From Lactobacillales bacterium (GTDB taxonomy: Bacteria > Bacillota > Bacilli > Lactobacillales > Streptococcaceae): a stretch of 35,357 nucleotides of DNA. Within the stretch, counting starts at the first letter, position 1; the number at the start of each line of letters is the position of its first letter. Positions 19,612 through 29,061 of the stretch are shown one piece after another. The DNA lies in assembly GCA_031288715.1 (NCBI GenBank), contig JAITQW010000007.1, positions 1-35,357 of the forward strand, given 5' to 3'. Below the pieces are notes generated by a model. That model had not been told where the DNA came from. It saw nothing but the letters and a program-made list of their open reading frames with translations, and made no database searches. Both the position numbers and the translations under genes were made by a program.

Positions 19612-20412
19612 TTATCCATTTTTTAACCGCTCCCACACATGAAGCGCTTGCCTCATGCCTTTCACATCATGAACACGCAAAACATCTACCTGCCCCGTGT
19701 TCGCCAAATACAGCGAAGTTACAATCGTTCCTAAATCACGATCTATTGCCTCTTTCTCGCCCGTTAGCCATCCAATAATTCTCTTTCTGGAAACACCAAC
19801 CAACAAGGCAATTTCTGGATATACATAATGATGAAGATGTTTTAAAATATCCATCGTATCCTTCTTATTTTTCCACCCCACACCCGGATCAAAGCAAATC
19901 CGAGAAAGTGAAATTCCTCTTTTTTCACATTGTGAAACTTTATCCTCATAAAATTCTTGAATCTCTTCTACTAAATCTTCTGTCTCTTTTTCTGCATGCA
20001 TGAGCACTGCACCAACTTTTGGAAATTCCTGCAACAATTCAAACATTCTCTCGTCGCAAAACCCATGAATATCATTAATAATATTGATCCCCGCCAAAAT
20101 AGCTTCCTTCGCCACCTTGTAAAAATACGTATCAATGGAAAGAGAGAGCTCTGGAAATAACTTACGAATCTCTTGAATCACTGGCAACACACGTTTTAAT
20201 TCTTCTTCTGCCGAAATCTCCACATACCCAGGACGCGTTGATTGCCCACCAATATCAATAATGTCTACCCCAGCTTCCACCATCTCTTTTGCATGTTGAA
20301 CTGCCCAATCTATACGATCATACTTCCCGCCATCTGAAAAAGAATCGGGAGTCACATTTAAAACTCCCATTACCTGTATTTTTTCAATTTGAAACAAATC
20401 TTCACACTCCAC
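19612..20412 (-). CDS. folP: Dihydropteroate synthase
   Basis: A 266-residue TIM-barrel enzyme that joins p-aminobenzoate to dihydropterin pyrophosphate in folate synthesis and is the sulfonamide target. Motifs: GVLNVTPDSFSDGG, DIGGQSTRPG, the NDIHG loop, CFDPGVGW, VGVSRKR and LRVHDV. The length is normal. The start is uncertain: GTG at 20412 is the best in-frame codon but has no clear ribosome binding site, and the frame is open back to the folE stop region. It is the last gene of folB-folK-folE-folP, 33 bp after folE. Confidence 0.95.
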   Translation of the reverse strand: MECEDLFQIEKIQVMGVLNVTPDSFSDGGKYDRIDWAVQHAKEMVEAGVDIIDIGGQSTRPGYVEISAEEELKRVLPVIQEIRKLFPELSLSIDTYFYKVAKEAILAGINIINDIHGFCDERMFELLQEFPKVGAVLMHAEKETEDLVEEIQEFYEDKVSQCEKRGISLSRICFDPGVGWKNKKDTMDILKHLHHYVYPEIALLVGVSRKRIIGWLTGEKEAIDRDLGTIVTSLYLANTGQVDVLRVHDVKGMRQALHVWERLKNG

Positions 20413-20445
20413 ATCTTCACGTAGTGAACCAATGGTTAAAATTCA

Positions 20446-21000
20446 CTACATACGCTCAAAAAACTCTTTTCTCCTCTCAAAATCCGTCTTTAAAATTCCC
20501 GAAAAACTCTCTGTTTTTGTAATAGCATTCGCACTGCGTACTCCACGCATCTCCATACACAAATGCCTAGCTTTAATCACAACTCCAACTCCATTGTTAG
20601 GAATATTTTCTGTCAATTCTTTACAAATTGTTGTCGTCAACCCTTCTTGAATCGAAGGCCGTTTACTCCAATACTCCACTAAACGCAAGAATTTGCTTAA
20701 TCCTAATGTCCGATTTTCCGCTGGAATATAACCAATCGAAACATCACCAAAAAATGGCAATAAATGGTGCTCACATACAGAGTAGAAAGGAATTTGTGTA
20801 ACCCAAACCAACTCTCCTGTTGTTTCTGATTCAAAAGTTTTAAAATCAGAAAATTTAGGCTCCCTAAGCCCAGAAAACAACTCTTCAATCATCTTCGATA
20901 CACGCAAAGGCGTCTCTTTTAAGCCATCTCGTTCCAAATCTTCCCCTATTTCTTTTAAAAAATCAGAAACCAAAATTGCAATTTTTTCATTTACTCCCAT
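20446..21000 (-). CDS. folE: GTP cyclohydrolase I
   Basis: A 184-residue enzyme that converts GTP to dihydroneopterin triphosphate, the first step of folate synthesis. Zinc ligands are visible in CEHHLLPF and in ARHLCMEMRG. Other hallmarks are GYIPAENRTLGLSKF and IQEGLT. The frame is open to 21027, but that part overlaps folK and holds the GGAGG site, so ATG at 21000 is preferred. A TTG at 21009 is an alternative. It is the third gene of the folate operon. Confidence 0.95.
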   Translation of the reverse strand: MGVNEKIAILVSDFLKEIGEDLERDGLKETPLRVSKMIEELFSGLREPKFSDFKTFESETTGELVWVTQIPFYSVCEHHLLPFFGDVSIGYIPAENRTLGLSKFLRLVEYWSKRPSIQEGLTTTICKELTENIPNNGVGVVIKARHLCMEMRGVRSANAITKTESFSGILKTDFERRKEFFERM

Positions 21001-21002
21001 AA

Positions 21003-21485
21003 TTACCAACTTTCCTCCGCCAACCAAACATTTTCAAAATCATTCGTCTCTCGAATCCATTCCGAAATTTCTTTACCTAACAACAAAGGTTCCATGTAAA
21101 CCTCATTCAACGGAACCAGCACAAACGCTCGCTTGGTTAATTCCACATGTGGAATCTGCAAATAATCTTCTTTCACTTCTTTATCTTCGTATAACAAAAT
21201 GTCCAAGTCAATTGTCCGCGGACCCCAACGCTCCTTGCGCACTCTCCCCATTTTCTTTTCAATTCTCTGCAAACAGCTTAGCAATTCTTGAGGCGTAAAA
21301 CAAGTTGAAATGGATACAACCGCATTTAAAAAATTTGCTTGCGAAAGTTCTCCATATGGTTTTGTCTCATACACTTCTGAACGTTTTCTAATCGTTACTA
21401 CTCTTGAAAGTCTACGCAAAACTTCTCGAAAATTTTCGATGGGCTCCCCTAAATTACTACCAAAAGCAATGTAAGCAATAGCCAT
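21003..21485 (-). CDS. folK: 6-hydroxymethyl-7,8-dihydropterin pyrophosphokinase
   Basis: A 160-residue kinase that transfers pyrophosphate from ATP to hydroxymethyl-dihydropterin. Family motifs are AYIAFGSNLG at the N-terminus, YETKPYG, the substrate loop RWGPRTIDLDILLY and PHVELTKRAFVLVPL. Its ATG shares one base with the folB stop (TAATG), so translation is coupled. It is the second gene of the folate operon. Confidence 0.97.
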   Translation of the reverse strand: MAIAYIAFGSNLGEPIENFREVLRRLSRVVTIRKRSEVYETKPYGELSQANFLNAVVSISTCFTPQELLSCLQRIEKKMGRVRKERWGPRTIDLDILLYEDKEVKEDYLQIPHVELTKRAFVLVPLNEVYMEPLLLGKEISEWIRETNDFENVWLAEESW

Positions 21486-21847
21486 TAGAACTTCCTCTCC
21501 ATCTCAATCTCAATATCATCAAAAATTCCTGCCATAGGAACATATTTCTTCCGTATTCGAATCAATGCACCGCAAAGTCGATCAGAAAAATACTTGCCCA
21601 TCTCATCTAAAATACAGCTAGCCAGCGCCTCTATTAACTTAAACTGCTCATGACTAACCAATTCTGTAATTATCTGGTGAACCTTAGCATAATTAACTGT
21701 TTTTGTAAGATCGTCCTCTTTACCGCTAACTGATAAATCCAAGCGCATTTCCAAATCAATCTCTAGTTGCTGGCCTAATTTCTGCTCCTCAATCAATACA
21801 CCATTATATGTCCAAAATTTCATATTATTAATACGAATTTTATCCAT
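21485..21847 (-). CDS. folB: Dihydroneopterin aldolase
   Basis: A 120-residue enzyme that cleaves dihydroneopterin to hydroxymethyl-dihydropterin and glycolaldehyde. Hallmarks are YNGVLIEEQKLGQ, TVNYAKVHQII, the FKLIEALA segment with the active-site glutamate, and IRIRKK. It is the first gene of folB-folK-folE-folP, so the transcript should start in the 300-bp gap upstream, after the pyruvate oxidase terminator. No clear promoter was identified there. Confidence 0.95.
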   Translation of the reverse strand: MDKIRINNMKFWTYNGVLIEEQKLGQQLEIDLEMRLDLSVSGKEDDLTKTVNYAKVHQIITELVSHEQFKLIEALASCILDEMGKYFSDRLCGALIRIRKKYVPMAGIFDDIEIEMERKF

Positions 21848-21911
21848 TTTTTACACACTCTTTCTAGTTTTTAAATGGATCAACTATATAAAATATCCTA
21901 GCTTCTTGCAT

Positions 21912-21946
21912 AAAAAAAAGCAAAAAAACGGCTGATTCTATCACCG
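21912..21946 (-). terminator. Terminator of the pyruvate oxidase gene
   Basis: On the minus strand, CGGTGAT (21946-21940) pairs with ATCAGCCG (21936-21929) with one bulge, followed by a long T-run (TTTTTTTGCTTTTTTTTT). It lies about 200 bp after the pyruvate oxidase stop. The rest of the 300-bp gap (21848-22151) shows nothing else I can name. Confidence 0.65.
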
Positions 21947-22151
21947 ATTCACTGGAAAATCGTCCAAACAAATCAACAGTTTCTAATTACGCAAATTATG
22001 CACTATATTACTTATTAGCAGGTTCTAAGAGCTTATCATTACGCTAATACCAACCATTATCTACCAATTTCAATATCTCTAGCTAACTATTATCGGTCAT
22101 AAAATAATGTGCCGCATTTTCTCAATGGAAAACCCTAAAATTCTTTATATA

Positions 22152-23891
22152 CTAACCTTTCAACAACTCTTTCAAACTCAATAAATCTCGTGCTTCATAA
22201 CGCTCTTTAAATTTTACAATTTCTTCCTCAGAGTAACGCTTAGGGTCTAATTTCAAGTTTTCTACTGGCAATGGACGAGAATCATCAACTTTTACATCTA
22301 TAACAATTGGTAAATCTTTAATTTTTTTAGCAGCATCCATTGCTTGCCTTAATTCATTAATAGAACGTACTGTATAACTTTCTATTCCCATTCCTGAAGC
22401 AACCGTAGCAAAATCAACATCATCTAAAAATACTCCAAACTTCGACTGCCCAGTATCTTCTTGTTCACCCTCAATAAATCCAAACGAACGATTCGTCTGA
22501 ACAATATTAATAATCGGCAGACGATACTGCGCTTGCGTAATCAGTCCCATCAACATCATGGCAAAGCCTCCATCTCCAGAAAGTGTAAACACTTGCCGGT
22601 CAGGATAGCTTAATTTGGCTGCAATCCCACCAGGAATCCCGTATCCCATCGTCGCAAACCAACCAGAAGTCGTAAATTTTTGCGATGCACGCATTTCAAG
22701 ATGGCGAACAGAATTTAACGTTACATTCCCCACATCAACCACAAAAATCGCTTCATCATCAGCAATTCTAGAAATTTCTGCATAAATTGGTTCTACCCGT
22801 AGTAAACCATTCTTACCTTCTCTATAATCGAAACTATGTCGCCAATTCCACCAGTTTTTCTTGTTCTCCCGATTAGCCTCTAACCATTCATCTTTCGTTC
22901 GAGACTCTCCTTTTTCAATCATCCTTTGTAACGTTAATTTCGCGTCACCAAGAATCGCCACATCTACAGAATGTCTCCGTCCAAATTTTGCTGAATCAAT
23001 ATCTATCTGAATAAATTTTGCTTTAGGATTAAAGAAATTTTCAGCAAACGGAAAATCTGAACCTACAAAGATAATTAAATCTGCTTCAATACTTGCTTCA
23101 TTTCCTGTTTTCCAAGCTACACGACCACTCATTCCCATAAAGTTTTCATGCTCATCTGGAAAAACTCCTTTTGCCAAAACAGAAGCTCCGACTGGTATCG
23201 AAAATTGTTCCGAAAATTGCTTCACTACCTCCCTTGCTCCGCTAATTCCTTGACCAATATATAAATAGGGTTTTTTCGCTTGAGCAAGTAATACCAACGC
23301 TGCATCAATATCCACTTCTTTAGGTAACAACACTGAAATCTTATGAGTATGTGCACTAGAAACAAAAACATCCGAAATCTCTACCTGTCCATAATCGACT
23401 GGAATGGTAACAACCGCCACTCCTTTTTTAGCATATGCTTCTTTAATAGCGTTATCAACAACAATTGGTAACTGTTCCGGAGTCATTACTACTCGATTAT
23501 AAACGGAAACATCCGCATAAATTGGATTTTCGTTAATTTCTTGGAAAGCGTACCGATTCATCTGGCTTGCAGGTGTCTGACCAATTAAGGCTAATACTGG
23601 AACATGATCACACATAGCATCGTATAATCCATTCATTAAATGCGTTCCTCCTGGACCTGCTGAACCGAAAACCACTCCAATTTTTCCAGTTAATTTAGAA
23701 TCTGCCGCCGCTGCTATTGCCCCCACCTCTTCATGGCGAACCTGAATATATTTCACCTTATCCTTTTTCTGAAAAAGAGCATCCATGGTCGAATTAAAAG
23801 ATCCTCCTGGAATTCCATAGATATGATCAATTCCCCAATCACTTAACACTTCAACCATTTTCACAGCTGCATTGATTGTCTTTGCCGTCAT
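22152..23891 (-). CDS. pox5: Pyruvate oxidase (acetyl phosphate and H2O2 forming)
   Basis: A 579-residue thiamine-diphosphate flavoenzyme. The N-terminal domain has YGIPGGSFNSTMDAL and the catalytic glutamate in RHEE (about residues 52-55), with GSAGPGGTHLMNGLYDA. A central FAD domain follows, and the C-terminal domain has the ThDP/Mg motif GDGGFAMM ending in NIVQTN. The overall pattern is closer to lactobacillal Pox5 and streptococcal SpxB than to acetolactate synthase. Such enzymes use oxygen, phosphate and pyruvate to make acetyl phosphate, CO2 and hydrogen peroxide. The frame opens at 23912, but AGGAGGAG lies inside that extension, so ATG at 23891 is chosen. It is monocistronic, with a terminator at about 21930. 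Confidence 0.92.
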   Translation of the reverse strand: MTAKTINAAVKMVEVLSDWGIDHIYGIPGGSFNSTMDALFQKKDKVKYIQVRHEEVGAIAAAADSKLTGKIGVVFGSAGPGGTHLMNGLYDAMCDHVPVLALIGQTPASQMNRYAFQEINENPIYADVSVYNRVVMTPEQLPIVVDNAIKEAYAKKGVAVVTIPVDYGQVEISDVFVSSAHTHKISVLLPKEVDIDAALVLLAQAKKPYLYIGQGISGAREVVKQFSEQFSIPVGASVLAKGVFPDEHENFMGMSGRVAWKTGNEASIEADLIIFVGSDFPFAENFFNPKAKFIQIDIDSAKFGRRHSVDVAILGDAKLTLQRMIEKGESRTKDEWLEANRENKKNWWNWRHSFDYREGKNGLLRVEPIYAEISRIADDEAIFVVDVGNVTLNSVRHLEMRASQKFTTSGWFATMGYGIPGGIAAKLSYPDRQVFTLSGDGGFAMMLMGLITQAQYRLPIINIVQTNRSFGFIEGEQEDTGQSKFGVFLDDVDFATVASGMGIESYTVRSINELRQAMDAAKKIKDLPIVIDVKVDDSRPLPVENLKLDPKRYSEEEIVKFKERYEARDLLSLKELLKG

Positions 23892-24764
23892 TTTTCTCCT
23901 CCTCTTACACATTACTTACTTATATAAAAATTTCTTTTAAAAAATTATAAAACTTCTTTGGCTTTTAAAAAAGAAATTATGTCTACCTAAAAATAAAATG
24001 AAATAACTAGCAGCATAAAAATACTTATTTATAAATTTTCGTTTAAAAATAAGTATAAAATTTAATAAGGTTGCACTGAACAAAGGTTGGGACATCTTTA
24101 CTGAACAATGACAATTAATACATAAATTTAAAAAGCTGAATTGACATAGATTAAAGCTCCATGGTATGATTTTATGGTTACCGAGAAATCAAAAGAAGTA
24201 AAATAGAATTGAAACAAATGATTGAAAAATTTTAACAATTATTATTTGGATATAAAATATTATTTTCATATTATAGATAGTCAACAATGTTTTTTTGTAA
24301 GCGATTTTTAATCGTGAAACAGGCTTTATAACAAAGTTTTATTCACCCTCATAAATATTAAGCCTAGGTTGTACATGTAAATTATTTTGTTTAAAATTTT
24401 GCAAGATAAATCAAAGAGTTTACAAAACATAATCTAAATTTTTGGCAATTTTTATTACCATTAAAATGAAGTTTCCTAGAACTGCAAAGTATGAAAATTT
24501 TAAAGATATTCGTCTCGTAAAAAGTTTGCTATTTGGATCAATGATTTTTCGGTTTATATGAAAGTAGAAAAACTCTATTATAGTGAATCAACTTTTAAAT
24601 CGTCATATCGTTGTAGCCTTTTTGTCTTATTTCCTTTTCACAAAACCTTACAGTTCCACCAGTATCAGCACTTTTTGTTTCTAGAAATAAAGTAAAAAAT
24701 TTCTACAAATTTGATAGTCGATTTTAAAGTTAGCCAACTATAAAATCGAAAGGAAGTTAATATT
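23892..24764. other. 870-bp gene-less, A+T-rich region between divergent pox5 and cshA
   Basis: No convincing gene on either strand. Frames are short and broken; one 31-codon frame from ATG 24466 has no ribosome binding site. It holds the strong promoter at 24141 and, next to cshA, a hairpin (CGATTTTA at 24719-24726 with TAAAATCG at 24741-24748) just before the ribosome binding site. A long regulated leader for cshA or an unseen small RNA is possible. Confidence 0.5.
24141..24170 (+). promoter_or_regulatory. Near-consensus sigma-A promoter 600 bp upstream of cshA
   Basis: TTGACA at 24141-24146, an 18-bp spacer and TATGAT at 24165-24170. The only frame directly downstream is 11 codons without a ribosome binding site. 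It either makes a long cshA leader or a small RNA. Confidence 0.7.
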
Positions 24765-26282
24765 TTGAAATTTAATGAACTAGAATTAGCACCAGAACTC
24801 TTGCGTTCAATTGATCGCGCAGGATTTGAAGAAACAACACCCATTCAAGAAGCAACAATTACACTTGCTCTTGGCGGCAAAGACGTCATTGGTCAAGCTC
24901 AAACAGGAACGGGAAAAACGGCAGCTTTTGGATTACCAATGTTACAAAAAATAGAAACTAAAAACCCAAATCTACAAGGACTCGTTATCGCTCCAACAAG
25001 AGAGCTAGCCATTCAAACACAAGAAGAATTATGGCGCTTAGGTCATGATAAAAAAGTTCGTATTCAAGCAGTTTATGGTGGCGCTAATATTAGCCGCCAA
25101 ATCCGTAGTTTAAAAGACCATCCTCATATACTGGTAGGAACTCCGGGAAGACTTTTAGATCATATAAGACGTCGAACCGTGAAACTAGAAACGATTACAA
25201 CTCTCGTTTTAGATGAAGCTGATGAAATGCTGAACATGGGATTCTTAGACGACATTGAGGCAATCATCTCTAAAATCCCTGAGCAGCGTCAAACTTTACT
25301 CTTCTCCGCAACAATGCCTGAGGCAATAAAACGCATTGGTGTTAAATTTATGAAAAAACCTGAACATGTAAAGATCAAAACAACAGAAATGACCGCCGAT
25401 CTAATTGATCAATATTATGTTCGCGCAAAAGACTTTGAAAAATTTGACATAATGACTCGCCTGTTGGATGTCCAAAAACCAGAATTAACGATTGTATTTG
25501 GACGCACAAAACGTAGAGTAGACGAACTTTCTCGAGGATTAGAAGCTAGAGGATATAAAGCCGAAGGAATTCACGGTGACTTAACACAACAAAAACGTAT
25601 GAGTGTCTTGCGTGCATTTAAAAATGGAACTTTGGATGTCTTGGTCGCAACCGATGTAGCTGCTCGCGGACTAGATATTTCTGGAGTTACTCATGTGTAT
25701 AACTATGATATTTCACAAGATCCTGAATCTTATGTGCATCGAATTGGAAGAACTGGACGTGCTGGAAAAGAAGGATTATCTGTTACTTTTGTAACACCAA
25801 ATGAAATTGGATATCTTCACACAATCGAAAATTTAACAAAGAAAAAAATGTCCCCTCTGCGCCCTCCAACGGATAAAGAAGCATTCCATGGAGCTTTAGG
25901 CGCTGCATTCGAGAATATTTCTGAAAAAATCGATAAAAATGAAAAGTTTCTTGAAAAATACAAAGATGCTGCCGAAAAATTATTGGAAAAACACTCTCCA
26001 GAAGATTTAACTGCATATCTATTAAGCACTCTTGCAATGTTACCTGAAAGCAAGACCAAAGTAACCATTACTCCTGAGCGCCCTTTACCTAACCGTAAGA
26101 AACACAACAATAACAGAAAAAACAACAACTATCGCGGAAAAAGAAGAGATAAGTATTCAAAAGACAACTATCATTCTCGTGAAGAAAATAACAAAAAGTA
26201 TAGATATAATAAAGATAAGCGAAATAGACAAGATTCAAATAAGAAACATAGCTTTATCATTCGCAATAAAGGGAATCGATAA
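24765..26282 (+). CDS. cshA: DEAD-box RNA helicase CshA
   Basis: A 505-residue ATP-dependent RNA helicase involved in mRNA turnover and ribosome assembly, especially in the cold. All motifs are present: the Q motif (FEETTPIQ), motif I AQTGTGKT at 45-52, [26 protein letters not shown], the HGDLTQ segment, [10 protein letters not shown] and [10 protein letters not shown]. After about residue 430 comes a basic, asparagine/arginine/lysine-rich tail typical of CshA, which binds RNA. The start is TTG with AAAGGAAG upstream, and the N-terminus ([15 protein letters not shown]) matches enterococcal CshA. A strong terminator follows. See the long upstream region for possible regulation. Confidence 0.96.
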   Translation: MKFNELELAPELLRSIDRAGFEETTPIQEATITLALGGKDVIGQAQTGTGKTAAFGLPMLQKIETKNPNLQGLVIAPTRELAIQTQEELWRLGHDKKVRIQAVYGGANISRQIRSLKDHPHILVGTPGRLLDHIRRRTVKLETITTLVLDEADEMLNMGFLDDIEAIISKIPEQRQTLLFSATMPEAIKRIGVKFMKKPEHVKIKTTEMTADLIDQYYVRAKDFEKFDIMTRLLDVQKPELTIVFGRTKRRVDELSRGLEARGYKAEGIHGDLTQQKRMSVLRAFKNGTLDVLVATDVAARGLDISGVTHVYNYDISQDPESYVHRIGRTGRAGKEGLSVTFVTPNEIGYLHTIENLTKKKMSPLRPPTDKEAFHGALGAAFENISEKIDKNEKFLEKYKDAAEKLLEKHSPEDLTAYLLSTLAMLPESKTKVTITPERPLPNRKKHNNNRKNNNYRGKRRDKYSKDNYHSREENNKKYRYNKDKRNRQDSNKKHSFIIRNKGNR

Positions 26283-26298
26283 ATTTTAACCATCAGAC

Positions 26299-26335
26299 CT
26301 CTTCTTAGTTGACATAAGAAGAGGCCTCTTTATTT
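26299..26335 (+). terminator. Terminator after cshA
   Basis: Perfect 10-bp stem CCTCTTCTTA (26299-26308) and TAAGAAGAGG (26316-26325), followed by a T-rich tail. Confidence 0.85.
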
Positions 26336-26388
26336 AATTACATTACTAAATGATCACATAAAATCGACAGGTAACGGAGGATTTTTTT

Positions 26389-26739
26389 ATGATTCATGGA
26401 ATTGGAATTGATATTGTTAATTTGTTGCGAATGAAAAAGGTAATCGAAAAAAACGATCGTTTTATTGAACGTATTTTGACAATTGAAGAAAGAAATTATT
26501 TTGATCATTTAACCAATCACCGCAAAATCGAATATGCAGCAGGTCGTTTTGCTGTAAAAGAAGCATTTTCCAAAGCCTTAGGAACCGGATTAAGAAAAAT
26601 AAATTTACATGATATTGAAACTCTAGCCGATAATCTAGGTGCACCAAAAATAAATAAAGCACCTTTTAATGGAAAAGTTTGGGTTTCAATTTCACATACC
26701 AAAGAAATTGCAGTTGCTCAAGTGATTTTAGAAAAATAA
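26389..26739 (+). CDS. acpS: Holo-[acyl-carrier-protein] synthase
   Basis: A 116-residue enzyme that transfers phosphopantetheine from CoA to a serine of acyl carrier protein. Magnesium-site residues are Asp8 in GIGIDIV and Glu58 in FAVKEAFSKALGTG; the C-terminus has VSISHT. CGGAGG precedes the ATG. It is followed 71 bp later by alr, the usual acpS-alr-mazF order of Firmicutes. Confidence 0.96.
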   Translation: MIHGIGIDIVNLLRMKKVIEKNDRFIERILTIEERNYFDHLTNHRKIEYAAGRFAVKEAFSKALGTGLRKINLHDIETLADNLGAPKINKAPFNGKVWVSISHTKEIAVAQVILEK

Positions 26740-26810
26740 TAAACTTCGAAAATAATCAATTTAACAAAAATATAATCATTTATAAATGTGATCTACAAAA
26801 GGAGTAAGTA

Positions 26811-27929
26811 ATGCCAGCAAGCAACCACCGCCCAACCAGAATATTAATTGATTCACAAGCAATATTTGAAAACATCCAAAATGAAATACAAAGAGCTCGC
26901 GTGGGTATCGAAATTTTTGCAACAGTAAAAGCAAATGCTTACGGTCATGGAATGATTGGAGTGGCAAAAATAGCCAGAAAAGCTGGAATTGCAGGTTTTT
27001 GTGTAGCAACCATAGATGAAGGAATAGAACTTCGTAAAGCTGGCTTTAAAGAAACTATTTTAATCTTAGGCATAACTTCCCCAGAATTTTCTAATCTATT
27101 AATTCGTTATAATTTGTCTGTAGTAGTTGCAACTTTAGAGTGGCTACATGAAATTAAAAATCAATTTTACAAGGGATTTTTATCCAAGAAAATAAAAGTT
27201 CATCTAAAAATAGATACAGGAATGGGAAGAATTGGTTTTCGCTCTATTGCAGATGTTAAAGAGGCTTTAGAGATTATTGAAAATTCCAGCATGTTCGCCT
27301 TTAGTGGACTTTGTTCCCATTTTGCAACTGCCGATGATAAGAATGATATCTTATGGATTAGGCAGAATCTGAGATTCCAAGAAATAGTTAATATTTTGCT
27401 CAATAAACCTCATTTTTTACATACTGCAAATACCGCCTCAGCTTTTTGGCACAAGGATTTTTCAGGAAATCTCATTAGATTCGGAATCGGAATGTATGGC
27501 TTAAATCCTTCTGGAAGAACATTGCCAGAAGATTATCCTCTAAAACCTGCATTAAGTTTGGAATCAGAGTTAGTCCAAGTGAAGAAAATTGCTGCAGGGG
27601 AAAGCATTAGTTACGGTCAAACTTGGGTCGCAAATGAGCCAACTTGGATTGGAACTGTTCCAATTGGTTATGCTGACGGTTGGTTAAGAAAAATGCAGGG
27701 ATTTTCTATTTTAGTTGCAGGTGAGTACTGTGAGATTGTGGGGCGCATTTGCATGGACCAATTGATGATTCGCTTGCCTAAAAAAATGAATTTCAAAGAA
27801 AAGGTAACGCTAATTGGAAAAAATGGTGAACGTGAAATTACAATGCAAGACGTAGCGGATCATTTGGGGACAATTCACTATGAAGTAGCTTGCCTACTCG
27901 GAGAACGCATACCAAGATTTTTTATTTAA
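26811..27929 (+). CDS. alr: Alanine racemase
   Basis: A 372-residue PLP enzyme that makes D-alanine for peptidoglycan and teichoic acids. The PLP lysine is Lys40 in TVKANAYGHG. KIDTGMGRIGF, IRFGIGMYGL, SYGQTW, the IGYADGW segment and CMDQLMIRLP mark the two-domain racemase. The length is normal. AAAGGAG precedes the ATG. It is followed after only 36 bp by the MazF-type gene. Confidence 0.97.
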   Translation: MPASNHRPTRILIDSQAIFENIQNEIQRARVGIEIFATVKANAYGHGMIGVAKIARKAGIAGFCVATIDEGIELRKAGFKETILILGITSPEFSNLLIRYNLSVVVATLEWLHEIKNQFYKGFLSKKIKVHLKIDTGMGRIGFRSIADVKEALEIIENSSMFAFSGLCSHFATADDKNDILWIRQNLRFQEIVNILLNKPHFLHTANTASAFWHKDFSGNLIRFGIGMYGLNPSGRTLPEDYPLKPALSLESELVQVKKIAAGESISYGQTWVANEPTWIGTVPIGYADGWLRKMQGFSILVAGEYCEIVGRICMDQLMIRLPKKMNFKEKVTLIGKNGEREITMQDVADHLGTIHYEVACLLGERIPRFFI

Positions 27930-27965
27930 ATGATAAATTTAGAAGAAAGGGGATAAATTGGAGAA

Positions 27966-28295
27966 ATGAAACGAGGAGATGTATACTTTGCAGATCTTTC
28001 TCCCGTCGTTGGTAGTGAACAAGGCGGATTAAGACCTGTAGTAATTGTTCAAAATAATAAGGGGAATCTTTATGCACCAACAGTTATTATTGCTGCTATA
28101 ACTGCACAACTAACAAAAAACAAACTACCTACACACATCGATATCGATCAAGGTGTTTCGCGTGAATCAGTTATTCTAACAGAGCAAATTCGTACAATTG
28201 ACAAAAAACGTTTGAAAGAAAAGATTTGTAGTTTAGATTCAAAAATTATGGATAAAGTTGACAAAGCCTTATGTATAAGTTTCGGAATTAGTTAG
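27966..28295 (+). CDS. mazF: MazF/EndoA-type endoribonuclease toxin
   Basis: A 109-residue protein of the MazF/PemK family, sequence-specific mRNA interferases. [24 protein letters not shown], the AAIT strand and [13 protein letters not shown] are hallmarks. Arg23 and Thr46 sit where EndoA has its catalytic Arg25 and Thr48, so the enzyme looks competent. In Bacillus the order is alr, antitoxin gene, ndoA. Here only 36 bp separate alr from the toxin, and they hold at most an 8-codon frame, so no adjacent MazE is encoded. Confidence 0.93.
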   Translation: MKRGDVYFADLSPVVGSEQGGLRPVVIVQNNKGNLYAPTVIIAAITAQLTKNKLPTHIDIDQGVSRESVILTEQIRTIDKKRLKEKICSLDSKIMDKVDKALCISFGIS

Positions 28296-28445
28296 ACTTT
28301 AATAAACATAGTGATTTATTTTAATGAAACATTACCAAATACAGTGATTTATAAACACTCTATAATCGTTATTTTTTTATTTAATAGACTAATAGACCTG
28401 TCCTAAAATCTTGCTATTTATCATATTATACTACGTTAATTCATT

Positions 28446-28486
28446 TGAGGACAATTTATATATTTTTAATATATAAATTGTCCTCA
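28446..28486. terminator. Bidirectional terminator between mazF and rplI
   Basis: A perfect 18-bp inverted repeat (28446-28463 with 28469-28486) with a 5-base loop, between convergent genes. A/T-rich flanks can serve both directions. The rest of 28296-28509 shows no gene. Confidence 0.85.
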
Positions 28487-28509
28487 TTAAAATTCTCAAT
28501 TTGAAAAAT

Positions 28510-28965
28510 CTATTTCTCCTCTATCACATGAATTTTGATCGTTGCGGTAACCTTTGGATGAAGCTTTATCGGAATTTTTGTATAACCTAAAGAGCGTATC
28601 GGATGCTCCATATCCATTTTTCGCTTATCAAGCTTTAGACCATATTGTTTTTCCAAGGCAACAATCACTTGCTTCGAAGGAATAGAGCCAAATAGACGCG
28701 AATCTTCTCCGGCTTTGGCTTTGATTTTAACAACAACCTTTTCTTTTTCTAAAAAAGCTTTTAATTCTTCTGCTTCTGCCAATTTTTCTGCATCTTGCTT
28801 CTCTTTCGCCTTTGTTTGACCATTAAGTTCACTAATTGCTGAAGGTGTCGCTTCTTTAGCTAACCCTTGTTTAAGCAAAAAGTTATATGCATATCCTTTA
28901 GGAACTTCTTTCAATTCCCCTTTTTTTCCCTTTCCTTTAACATCTGCAGTCAAAATCACTTTCAA
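28510..28965 (-). CDS. rplI: 50S ribosomal protein L9
   Basis: A 151-residue ribosomal protein that bridges ribosomes through its long connecting helix. The N-terminal rRNA-binding domain reads [15 protein letters not shown] and [11 protein letters not shown] charged helix follows ([17 protein letters not shown]), then a C-terminal domain with [10 protein letters not shown]. The start is TTG with AGGAGGAG upstream. It normally sits near dnaC or ssb-rpsR; here it follows dut by 96 bp on the same strand. Confidence 0.97.
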   Translation of the reverse strand: MKVILTADVKGKGKKGELKEVPKGYAYNFLLKQGLAKEATPSAISELNGQTKAKEKQDAEKLAEAEELKAFLEKEKVVVKIKAKAGEDSRLFGSIPSKQVIVALEKQYGLKLDKRKMDMEHPIRSLGYTKIPIKLHPKVTATIKIHVIEEK

Positions 28966-29061
28966 AAATATTCTCCTCCTTAAACAATAACCACTGAAAA
29001 TAACTTACCTATCAAGTTAAATCTTAATATAATCAAAATATTCTAATTCAATACAAACCCC

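Noticed and set aside
24466..24561. 31-codon frame starting MKFPRTAKYE in the region upstream of cshA
   Set aside because: It has no ribosome binding site, no recognisable domain and is surrounded by stops; probably chance.
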